Made by a program: the position numbers and the translations under genes | Assembly: GCA_900767915.1 (NCBI GenBank) | Contig: CAAGAX010000037.1 | Coordinates: 1 to 64,000, forward strand | From: Acholeplasmatales bacterium | GTDB lineage: Bacteria > Bacillota_I > Bacilli_A > Acholeplasmatales > Anaeroplasmataceae | Length of the DNA: 64,000 nucleotides | Direction of reading: 5' to 3' | Part shown: piece after piece, positions 16,532 through 24,864 of the stretch | How the letters are laid out: every line of letters begins with the position of its first letter | How positions within the stretch are numbered: the stretch's first letter is position 1 | Notes under the pieces: model-generated | Databases searched by the model: none | What the model was told of the DNA's origin: nothing | The model's input: the letters and a program-made list of their open reading frames with translations, nothing else

Positions 16532-17712
16532 GTTTAAAGGAAGATGCACTAAAATTACATAAGGAAAATCATGGAAAGCTAGAGATGAAATCAAAGGTTA
16601 AAATTGAAAATCAAAACGATTTATCACTAGCATATACACCAGGTGTTGCATTTGTTTGCAAAGAAATTGAAGCAAACAAGGATTTGGCATATGATTACAC
16701 ATCAAAATCAAATATGGTTGCAGTTATTACTGATGGTTCTGCTGTTTTAGGATTAGGTAATATTGGTCCATACGGTGCTATACCAGTTATGGAGGGTAAA
16801 TCTATATTGTTAAAGGAATTAGCCGGAGTAGATTCTTTCCCATTATGCTTAAAAACACAAGATGTTGAAGAAATTATAAAAATTTGTAAAGCATTAGAGC
16901 CTACCTTAGGTGCTATTAATTTAGAGGATATTTCAGCACCACGCTGTGTTACAATTGAAAGAAGATTAATACAAGAAATGGATATACCAGTATTCCATGA
17001 TGATCAACATGGTACTTCTATCATAGTTGCCTCAGCATTCTTAAATATTGCTAGATTAACAAAAAGAAATCTTAAGGATATGACAGTTGTATTATCTGGT
17101 ACAGGAGCTGCCGGATCAATGGTAGCTAAAATGCTTAAGAAAATAGGCGTTGGAAAAATTTATGCTTATAACATTACTGGTGTTGTTGATAAAAATAAAT
17201 ATGATACATATGACTTTTTAATTAAAGAATTACTTGATGAAAATGTATTTGATACACCATTAAATCATGATAATACTCTTGCTAGTATAATGAAAAATGC
17301 TGATGCATTTGTTGGTGTTTCTGCTCCTAACTTAGTATCTAAGGAGATGGTAAAATCAATGAATCAAAAGCCTATTATTTTCGCTATGGCTAATCCTAAT
17401 CCAGAAATACCATATGATGATGCTAAAGAAGCTGGTGCTTATATTGTTGGTTCTGGAAGAAGTGATTATCCAAATCAAATCAATAACGTTTTAGCTTTCC
17501 CTGGAATATTTAAGGGTGCACTTGCAGTAAAAGCAACAAAAATAAATGAAGAAATGAAATTGGCAGCTGCATATGCAATATCATCAATTATTAAAGATGA
17601 TGAATTAACTCCTGATTATATTGTTCCATCAGCTTTTGATAAAAGAGTTGTTGAAGCCGTTAGTAAGGCTGTAATGGAATCAGCAATAAAAACTGGTGTA
17701 GCTAAAAAATAA
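16528..17712 (+). CDS. maeB: NAD(P)-dependent malic enzyme
   Basis: A 394-residue short-form malic enzyme that decarboxylates malate to pyruvate with reduction of NAD(P). It has the SLAYTPGVA N-terminus, GLGNIGPYGAIPVMEGK, the metal-site HDDQHGT and the dinucleotide fold VVLSGTGAAG. Together with the fumarase genes it gives a fumarate to malate to pyruvate path. GGAG precedes the ATG, which overlaps the fumB stop. Confidence 0.95.
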   Translation: MSLKEDALKLHKENHGKLEMKSKVKIENQNDLSLAYTPGVAFVCKEIEANKDLAYDYTSKSNMVAVITDGSAVLGLGNIGPYGAIPVMEGKSILLKELAGVDSFPLCLKTQDVEEIIKICKALEPTLGAINLEDISAPRCVTIERRLIQEMDIPVFHDDQHGTSIIVASAFLNIARLTKRNLKDMTVVLSGTGAAGSMVAKMLKKIGVGKIYAYNITGVVDKNKYDTYDFLIKELLDENVFDTPLNHDNTLASIMKNADAFVGVSAPNLVSKEMVKSMNQKPIIFAMANPNPEIPYDDAKEAGAYIVGSGRSDYPNQINNVLAFPGIFKGALAVKATKINEEMKLAAAYAISSIIKDDELTPDYIVPSAFDKRVVEAVSKAVMESAIKTGVAKK

Positions 17713-17724
17713 AAATTATATATT

Positions 17725-17765
17725 TAAAGCATTTAGATTAATTTCTATAATGCTTTTTTTTATAC
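17725..17765 (+). terminator. terminator of the fumarase-malic enzyme operon
   Basis: AAAGCATT pairs with AATGCTTT and is followed by a T-run on the plus strand. Confidence 0.8.
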
Positions 17766-18214
17766 AAAAAAGATGATAATTCTAGTATCATTTTAAGCTA
17801 TTTCTATAAAAGTAATCTATAATCAAAAAAGTTTATGTCAGGCAAAAATATCGACTATATGCTTAAAATAATTTGTTTCATATATTCTATTTATATCAAA
17901 ATATGTTTTATGTTTTCAAACTAAAGGTGATATACTATCTTTTCCATTGATAACATAATAATTATTTTAAATAATTCTAGATACATTATAATTAATATCA
18001 CTAAAATGTAAAAATTTTTATAATAATTTTTATAGAAATTATTAATATTTGAAAAATATGTTATTAAATACTCGCCTTTTTTTAGATAGATAATTTACAT
18101 TATATGGTATAGCTATCTATTTTTTTATTTTTAAAATTTCTAGAGTGATATCAAAAAAGAGATACCCTAAATAATCGTGACTGATCTTTTATCTAAAATT
18201 AATGTCATACCAGC
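17766..18214. other. 450-base non-coding gap
   Basis: No credible ORF. A hairpin TAGATAG/CTATCTA (18083-18119) followed by seven T looks like a plus-strand terminator without a gene before it. I tried minus-strand translations near 18170-18220 for transposase pieces and found nothing that holds up. Confidence 0.4.
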
Positions 18215-18246
18215 AAAAAAAAGCCCAATCAATAATGATTGGACTT
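18215..18246 (-). terminator. terminator after the uL15-like membrane gene
   Basis: CCAATCA/TGATTGG stem with TTTTTTT following on the minus strand. Confidence 0.85.
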
Positions 18247-18253
18247 AATTTAA

Positions 18254-20743
18254 TTAATGATAAACCTTAATTACTGTACAGCTTAAGCATAATAGAATTT
18301 GTAATGCATCTTCATCAAAGTACTCTGCATAGATTGTAAGCTTTCTATCCATTGTACCTCTAGCTTTAATATGAATTACATTTCCTTTTGTAACAACATG
18401 CTTAGACTTTAAAGTATCAATATCAACAACTTCACCATCTTCAAAGTGATTGCATAATGTATCTAGATATACAGTTGCCTCTACTTCTTCTTCCTCAAGT
18501 GCATCTGATTGAATTGATGGAAGGAATTGTTCTAAATTAGTTGGCATTTCTTCAGAAATCATTTCTGCACTCATTAGATTATGTAAATAATCTTGTGATA
18601 ATCCTAATGAGCCAAGAATTGCTTCACCATTTGGAATTAATGATGACATATAATTTGTTGGCTCAAATTTTCTCTTAGGCTTAACTTCACGATTTGCCAT
18701 CATCATATCAACTAATTCCTTGAAGTACTTTAAGCCTCTAGGAGAACGAACCTTAATCATAACTGGAACATCAGCATATTGCTTCTTTTCTCCACAATCT
18801 CTAAAATGATACTTAGGATATTGTGAAACTAATGCAGGATCTAATGCTAAATAAACCTTTAAAGTCTTTCCACCTAATGCTACCTTTGCAACTAATCCCT
18901 TATATCTAAATGTCTCACATCTAGCAGAAATTCTTCCCTTTGCACGATACATCATTAAATAGTTTTTAACTTCATTATAGTATTCCTTAGTTTCATAAGG
19001 AGCGAACATCATCTTTGTATTGAATCTCTTCTTAATCTTCTTTGGAGTACCATTTTCATCTACTGCTACATATTCTTGTACTTGAATATTCTTAGTGATA
19101 TCATCTGGTGACTTAGTTTCTTCTACAGGTTCTTCATCATTATTTTCATCTTCAGTCTCATCTAAATCATCAGCCTCATCATCTTCTTCATCAGCTTCAT
19201 CCTCAGGTTCATCCTCAGTTTCTTCTTCTGATAATTCCTCAGTAGATTCTTTTACAGGTTCTTCTGCAGGTTCTTTAACAACCTCTTCAGTTACTTCTTC
19301 AACCTCATCATTATCATCATTTAGCATGTCATTTAATACGTCATCGTCATAAACAAATTCTTCATCTTGTTTTTCTTCTTCAGTATCTTGTGACTTTTCT
19401 TCATCTTGAGCCTTTAAAGCTTCCTCTTCTTTCTTTTCTTGCTCTCTCTTTAAAGTCGCTTCACGAATTTCAATCATTGGATCATAGCTCATTAAACGAA
19501 TTGCTTGAATAACAGCAGATACAATGAATAAAATTGCAATAAAGATGAATAAAATTAATAATGATAAATTAGTAGCTAGTGTAGCAAATCCACCACCAAA
19601 AATCAAAAGCATTAAGAAATATGGAATAATTAATGATGATGCTAATAATGATGATACTAGTAAGCTATCAACTCTTACTATTCTATCACTCTTAAAGTCT
19701 CTAAACACAAACATTAAAGCTATTAAAGAAACAACACCTACGATTGAAAAATAATTCAATACTGTACTAAATGTTTGAAGCTTAACACCAAAAATCTTTG
19801 TGAATGCAGTTGATCCAGATGCGTATGAAGCAGCAACACCAAATACAACTACTAAAACTGCTCCAACGAAAATCCATAATGAAGAATCATATTTCTCATA
19901 TACATCCATAAAATAAGATCTAACCTTATGTTCTGTATACTTATAATTCTTACCCTTAGTATATGAAACAGCTCTAACTAATAATCCAGCAGCACATAAT
20001 GCACATGTTAATACAATTATCTTAGCATAGAAAGCACCAACTTCACTCATTGCAAGAACGAATAAATATAAAGATGCTACAAAACCTACTGAAAGAGCGA
20101 AATCAAATATATTTGCTCCATATTTTTCACTAGGATCTACAACTAAGGAAGGTAAAAGTACTAAAACAACTACTGCAAATAATCCACCAATAAGTAGATA
20201 TTTGAAATTAGTAAGATTTTTCAATACACCAATTGAAGCAGTTACATTATTAGCTGCTAAAATAGTTCCAACTAGAGAAACTAAAGCACCAACTAATAGA
20301 ATTAACAATGGATTATACTTATTTGCGATAGCTGCAAAATAGTATCTAAAAGATGTATATTCCTTTTGATCATCTACAAAAATAAATCTAACAATAAGCT
20401 CTAATAGTAATATACCACAAGCAACGAAAAATACTATTGCATGCTTTGAATGGTATCCATTACATAAAGAAATTATTGCAAGCATTAGTGATGAACAAAA
20501 TCCTACAACCCTACAAAAATCCAAGAAGTTAATTTCCTTTGTGAATAACTTAGATATTCCAACAACAGCCAATCCTAAAAGACCAACCATTAAAGCACCT
20601 AGTCCAATATCTATTATTGTGTCAGAAAGCATACCTTTTCTAATATAGAAAAAGAATGAAGCCACAAAAACAGCTGCAAGAATTACGATGCTAGGAATTA
20701 TTCCAAAAGACTTGAAATAACTTTTAATGAAATTTTTTCTCAC
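18254..20743 (-). CDS. large membrane protein with acidic linker and uL15-like C-terminus
   Basis: An 829-residue protein starting at GTG with AGGAG upstream. Residues about 15-420 form roughly ten to twelve hydrophobic helices. Residues about 421-553 are almost all Glu/Asp with Thr and Ser. The cytosolic end begins with a domain (RFNTKMMFAP...KNYLMMYRAKGRISARCE...GKTLKVYLALDP) that is common but unnamed in Firmicutes. Residues about 754-828 (VVDIDTLKSKHVV, IHIKARGTMDRKLTI) resemble the C-terminal fold of ribosomal protein uL15. The function is unknown. It is monocistronic. Confidence 0.8.
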   Translation of the reverse strand: MRKNFIKSYFKSFGIIPSIVILAAVFVASFFFYIRKGMLSDTIIDIGLGALMVGLLGLAVVGISKLFTKEINFLDFCRVVGFCSSLMLAIISLCNGYHSKHAIVFFVACGILLLELIVRFIFVDDQKEYTSFRYYFAAIANKYNPLLILLVGALVSLVGTILAANNVTASIGVLKNLTNFKYLLIGGLFAVVVLVLLPSLVVDPSEKYGANIFDFALSVGFVASLYLFVLAMSEVGAFYAKIIVLTCALCAAGLLVRAVSYTKGKNYKYTEHKVRSYFMDVYEKYDSSLWIFVGAVLVVVFGVAASYASGSTAFTKIFGVKLQTFSTVLNYFSIVGVVSLIALMFVFRDFKSDRIVRVDSLLVSSLLASSLIIPYFLMLLIFGGGFATLATNLSLLILFIFIAILFIVSAVIQAIRLMSYDPMIEIREATLKREQEKKEEEALKAQDEEKSQDTEEEKQDEEFVYDDDVLNDMLNDDNDEVEEVTEEVVKEPAEEPVKESTEELSEEETEDEPEDEADEEDDEADDLDETEDENNDEEPVEETKSPDDITKNIQVQEYVAVDENGTPKKIKKRFNTKMMFAPYETKEYYNEVKNYLMMYRAKGRISARCETFRYKGLVAKVALGGKTLKVYLALDPALVSQYPKYHFRDCGEKKQYADVPVMIKVRSPRGLKYFKELVDMMMANREVKPKRKFEPTNYMSSLIPNGEAILGSLGLSQDYLHNLMSAEMISEEMPTNLEQFLPSIQSDALEEEEVEATVYLDTLCNHFEDGEVVDIDTLKSKHVVTKGNVIHIKARGTMDRKLTIYAEYFDEDALQILLCLSCTVIKVYH

Positions 20744-20775
20744 TTACCTCATCTCCTATATAAAATTGTAACTTA

Positions 20776-20804
20776 ATTTTAATATTTTTTAAACTTTTTT
20801 TCAA
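20776..20804 (-). promoter_or_regulatory. promoter of the uL15-like membrane gene
   Basis: On the minus strand -35 TTGAAA (20799-20804), 17-base spacer, -10 TAAAAT (20776-20781), about 30 bases before the GTG. Confidence 0.6.
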
Positions 20805-20980
20805 GATATATATGCTTAAAAACATACAAAAAACAACATTTTTTGCATTTTTTATAAATTAAAACAATTTCAAATATTAATTGAAATGAAAAAAATACAA
20901 TAAGTAGGTAAAATGACGAAAAAATTGATACCGTATTTTAATTTATATATATTTCAAGGATTAGTTTAAATTTAATGAAA

Positions 20981-21937
20981 TTACTTATCTAAAGACTCAA
21001 ATCTATCAATAATTTTACCAACTAATGGATGTCTTACAACATCAGCCTTCTCAAAAACAATATATCCTACTTCTTTAAGATCCTTCAAAAGCTCAGCTGA
21101 TATTTTTAATCCTGATTTTTTTGATGATGGTAAATCAACCTGAGAAATATCACCAGTAACTATCATTTTTGAATTGAAGCCCATTCTTGTCAAAAACATC
21201 TTTAATTGATCAATTGTAGCATTTTGAGCCTCATCAAGAATAATACATGCATTATCTAATGTTCTTCCTCTCATATAGGCTAATGGAGCTATTTCAATAA
21301 TTTGCTTTTCTATTAAACCTTCAACCTGCTCTACTCCAAGCATATCATATAAAGCATCATATAAAGGCCTTAAATATGGATCAACCTTTTCCTTCAAATC
21401 ACCAGGTAAAAAGCCTAAAGATTCTCCAGCTTCTACTGCAGGTCTAGTTAGAATTATTTTTTCAATATTTCCTTTTTTTAATTCAGAAACTGCATAGCAT
21501 ACTGCTAAATAGGTTTTTCCTGTTCCAGCTGAACCTATTGAAAAAATCAAATCCTTTTTATATAAGCATTTAACATAATCATTTTGCTTTAAGGTTTTAG
21601 CATAAATAGGCTTATTGTGAACACTATAACAAATTGGTTTACGATTATTTAAAAATTCAATATAATTATTCTCATTATGCTCTAAAACTATTTGATGAAT
21701 ATAATAAACATCTCTTGGAGTAATTCTAATACCTTTATCAACCATTTTAATAAATAATTTAAAAATAGAATTCAATTCACATAAAACATTATCATTTGTA
21801 GAATCACATAAAATACTATCACCATGGATATCAATTGCTACAGAATAAATATCCTCTAAAATGCTAATATTTGAATTATTAATTCCTAAGATAGATCTAA
21901 TAGTATCTAAATTTTCAATTTTTGTTTCAAGTCTCAT
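20981..21937 (-). CDS. phoH: PhoH-like ATPase
   Basis: A 318-residue PhoH/YbeZ ATPase, a cytosolic protein linked to RNA metabolism. Walker A GSAGTGKT (135-142), TRPAVEAGESLGFLPGD and the Walker B region CIILDEAQNA are intact. It follows yqfC-yqfD as in Bacillus, with an ATGA overlap to yqfD. The usual next gene, ybeY, is not here. Confidence 0.95.
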   Translation of the reverse strand: MRLETKIENLDTIRSILGINNSNISILEDIYSVAIDIHGDSILCDSTNDNVLCELNSIFKLFIKMVDKGIRITPRDVYYIHQIVLEHNENNYIEFLNNRKPICYSVHNKPIYAKTLKQNDYVKCLYKKDLIFSIGSAGTGKTYLAVCYAVSELKKGNIEKIILTRPAVEAGESLGFLPGDLKEKVDPYLRPLYDALYDMLGVEQVEGLIEKQIIEIAPLAYMRGRTLDNACIILDEAQNATIDQLKMFLTRMGFNSKMIVTGDISQVDLPSSKKSGLKISAELLKDLKEVGYIVFEKADVVRHPLVGKIIDRFESLDK

Positions 21938-22998
21938 ATAATGTCTTCCTTACTAAAAATTCCAATTGATGATGTCATTTTTACAATATATATAATGCGA
22001 AATGCACTATCAGTTTCTTCTATACTTCTTTCATAAATATCATCAATTTTTTCTGAATTTAATATTTTGTTATCTTCAAAATTTTGGTAAATATTAGAAA
22101 TTGCTTTTTTTCTAGCACTTTCAATATCGTATGTTTTAATTATAACATTTTTTTCAATTTCTTCAATTTTTTTAACTTGAAAGATAGAAAACAAATTAAA
22201 TACTATATTTTCACTTGAATCATAATTTGAAAATTTATTTTTATTAAATGTAAACGAATTACCAAGAAAATCAAATGAAGTATAATTAATTTTATTTCCG
22301 TAGTTTATTTCACTTTGCTCTTTAGGAATAGTTTCAACAATTCTTTTATAATTAGTTGCGCAAACATATCCTCTAGCCCCATTGCCTGTATCCTTAATTA
22401 GTAAATCACCCTTATGAATATATTGATTCTTAGATACAAGTAGCTTTCCATTAGAAGCATAGGATGTAGAAACAATTCCGTCACAAGAAGCATAAATATT
22501 ACCTAAAGGTGTTTCTATCCTCTTATTATTATCATTAGAAACTATTTCAACTTTAATTTTATTGTTTTTTTGTTCTACAGATATATATGAATATTCTATA
22601 TAGTCATGCCCAAGTTGTGATGATAATAGATTATAATCTAAATTAGAGAATTTAAACCAAAATAAAGAAACTAAGGAAGAATCAATTCTAGATTCAATTT
22701 CAGAATTAATAGGAGTTTCCTCAGTAAAATATATTTCATCAACCCTATATTTATTAATGTAAATTATAGAAAATAATAAAATAATTCCTGTAATAGCTAA
22801 ATAATAGGTTTTAAAGAATAATTTTAGCTTTGCTGAATTTGATTCTAGTATTTCATATGGTATTTTTTGCTTTTTGATTTTTTTTAATTCTGAATAATCT
22901 AGCTCAAAGGATGCATAGTCCTGTTCAATTTCAACATTTTTAGTATTTATTTTATTATGTATACGAAAAAAATCAGATTTAATCATTCTAATTTTCAT
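21934..22998 (-). CDS. yqfD: sporulation protein YqfD-like
   Basis: A 354-residue YqfD-family protein, known from spore-forming Firmicutes. One membrane helix lies near residues 68-83 (YYLAITGIILLFSIIYI), with a large external part containing the VSNDNNKRIE and KNQYIHKGDLLI segments. It sits between yqfC and phoH in the conserved order. Sequence conservation looks modest, so it may be a diverged member. Confidence 0.8.
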   Translation of the reverse strand: MKIRMIKSDFFRIHNKINTKNVEIEQDYASFELDYSELKKIKKQKIPYEILESNSAKLKLFFKTYYLAITGIILLFSIIYINKYRVDEIYFTEETPINSEIESRIDSSLVSLFWFKFSNLDYNLLSSQLGHDYIEYSYISVEQKNNKIKVEIVSNDNNKRIETPLGNIYASCDGIVSTSYASNGKLLVSKNQYIHKGDLLIKDTGNGARGYVCATNYKRIVETIPKEQSEINYGNKINYTSFDFLGNSFTFNKNKFSNYDSSENIVFNLFSIFQVKKIEEIEKNVIIKTYDIESARKKAISNIYQNFEDNKILNSEKIDDIYERSIEETDSAFRIIYIVKMTSSIGIFSKEDII

Positions 22999-22999
22999 G

Positions 23000-23188
23000 C
23001 TAATCTTCCTTTATTGTAATTTTACGAATCGTTCCTGAAATAATAGCTTCATTAGGTGTTAAGCTTACTATTTTCAAATTAGAACCTTCAATTATAATTT
23101 CCATTAGCTCTATTAAATCATGATTAATCTGATTTATTTGTAAATAATTGTCTATACATAAATATTTTTGATTCATTTCTAAATGCAT
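23000..23188 (-). CDS. yqfC: YabP/YqfC-family small protein
   Basis: A 62-residue protein matching the core of the YabP/YqfC sporulation family: a polar start, then SNLKIVSLTPNEAIISGTI, the alternating strand pattern typical of the family. It is shorter than the about 93 residues of Bacillus YqfC, lacking the N-terminal part. It ends one base before yqfD. GGTGA precedes the ATG. Confidence 0.75.
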   Translation of the reverse strand: MHLEMNQKYLCIDNYLQINQINHDLIELMEIIIEGSNLKIVSLTPNEAIISGTIRKITIKED

Positions 23189-23228
23189 TGAATCACCATA
23201 TTATAATATGAAATTTAATATTAAGTTG

Positions 23229-23876
23229 TTAGTCTCTTTTAAATTCTAATATTTCTTTTGTTGTAGGATGAGGAAAAGATAAATAATATGCCTCAAGTGG
23301 AAAAGAATCATTATTTATAGATAATACACTTCCGTACTTTATATCACCATATAATGGATGACCTATATTAGACATTTGACATCTAATTTGATGAAATCTA
23401 CCAGTATGAAGAATAATATCAACATCTGTAACTAAAATATTTTTAATTTTATAGCTTTTAAGAGCCTTATATTCTAAGTAAGCATACTGACCTTTAGCTG
23501 ATATATATGCTTTTCTTTCTTTTTCATTTTTTAGTATATAGTCTTCTAATTTAATATAATTATCGTTATCTAATAATCCTTCTACTGTAGCTTTGTATTT
23601 TTTCATAAATGTATGATTTTTAATTGATTCACTTAATCTAGCTGCAGCCTTTGATGTTTTCGCAAAAACCATAATACCACTAGTATTAATATCAAGCCTA
23701 TGTACTAAGCCAAGGTATACATTGCCTGGCTTATTGTATTTTTCTTTTATATAATCCTTTATAATTGATAACATATCTTCTTTATTAGAGCCATCAGCCT
23801 GAGACAAAATCCCTTTTGGCTTATATACTACTATTATATGATTATCTTCATAAATTATATCTAGCATATTATTCAT
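23229..23876 (-). CDS. RluA-family pseudouridine synthase
   Basis: A 215-residue RNA pseudouridine synthase of the RluA family. The catalytic Asp is in HRLDINTSG, and the fold is confirmed by GRFHQIRCQMSNIGHPLYGD. There is no S4 domain, so it is a short-form enzyme. It overlaps the LysR gene by 8 bases. The RNA target is not evident. Confidence 0.9.
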   Translation of the reverse strand: MNNMLDIIYEDNHIIVVYKPKGILSQADGSNKEDMLSIIKDYIKEKYNKPGNVYLGLVHRLDINTSGIMVFAKTSKAAARLSESIKNHTFMKKYKATVEGLLDNDNYIKLEDYILKNEKERKAYISAKGQYAYLEYKALKSYKIKNILVTDVDIILHTGRFHQIRCQMSNIGHPLYGDIKYGSVLSINNDSFPLEAYYLSFPHPTTKEILEFKRD

Positions 23877-24747
23877 TTATCCTTCTTAATATTTCAATTA
23901 TAGAGTTTAAATTTTCTCTATGACTTGTAATTTTATTATATATTAAATAAAAATTTTGACAGGGGGTAAAATTTAAAAGCTCTATTCTTTTAACTAAGCC
24001 TTCTTTTTCAAAGTGTATAGCTGCCGATTGATACATAAATCCTACACCATCAATACTATTAATAATATCAGCCATAACTGTAGGAGAATTAGAATATATT
24101 ATTCTTTTTGATTTGACTTTAATATTTTTATTTTTTAATGCTTGAGCTACAGAATTATATATTCCTGATAAATCATCTGGAAATATAATAGGATAGGAAT
24201 TAAGATGCTCTCTTGTTATTCTATCTTTATTTTTAAACGATCCATTTGATGATACCACCACATTAATTCTTTCACTACAAATTTGAATAGATTCAAATAT
24301 AGAGCTATCAAAGCTATTATCTATTATTCCAAAATCAATTCTTCCTGCTGAAATATCATTAAACAGCTTTTGAGAATCTATTATAGATAATTCATTATTA
24401 ATAATTGATCTATATAATTCTTTTAATTCATCTTTATATCTTATCATAGAAAATGATGAAGGAGTAATCGCATACTTATCTAGCATAGAACTATTAGCTT
24501 TAGAAATTGTATTAATTAACAGCTCATTTTCTTCTTTTATTCTTAACGCATATTCATATAGGATATTTCCAGCAGTAGTTAGCTTAAATGTTTTAGAATC
24601 TAAAAATAATGTAATATTATATTCATTTTCTAATGATTTAATATGATGCGTAACTGCAGGCTGGGTAATATAAAGCTTATTTGCTGTTCTTGTATAATTC
24701 TTTTCTTCTAATAAAGTTAAGAATGTAATAAGTCTATTGTCAATCAT
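23869..24747 (-). CDS. LysR-family transcriptional regulator
   Basis: A 292-residue LysR-type regulator: N-terminal winged helix (TFLTLLEEKNYTRTANKLYITQ, residues 9-30) and a C-terminal effector-binding fold. Neighbours give no clear target, because the next gene downstream encodes a pseudouridine synthase. Autoregulation is usual in the family. Confidence 0.9.
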   Translation of the reverse strand: MIDNRLITFLTLLEEKNYTRTANKLYITQPAVTHHIKSLENEYNITLFLDSKTFKLTTAGNILYEYALRIKEENELLINTISKANSSMLDKYAITPSSFSMIRYKDELKELYRSIINNELSIIDSQKLFNDISAGRIDFGIIDNSFDSSIFESIQICSERINVVVSSNGSFKNKDRITREHLNSYPIIFPDDLSGIYNSVAQALKNKNIKVKSKRIIYSNSPTVMADIINSIDGVGFMYQSAAIHFEKEGLVKRIELLNFTPCQNFYLIYNKITSHRENLNSIIEILRRINE

Positions 24748-24823
24748 TTTAACACCATTTCCTTTAAATCAAGTATATTAGTATTTTTTATGAAAGTCAA
24801 TTAAATAATAATTATTTTTTATA

Positions 24824-24862
24824 ATAAAAATGACTACTATAAGTAAATAGTAGTCACCATTT
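24824..24862 (-). terminator. terminator after lon
   Basis: GACTACTAT (24832-24840) pairs with ATAGTAGTC (24847-24855), then T-run on the minus strand. Confidence 0.85.
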
Positions 24863-24864
24863 TA

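Noticed and set aside
18150..18220. Transposase-like translation on the minus strand
   Set aside because: The short stretch has an early stop and no family pattern.
19095..19352. Ser-rich frame on the plus strand
   Set aside because: It is the complement of the Glu/Asp codon tract of the membrane protein.
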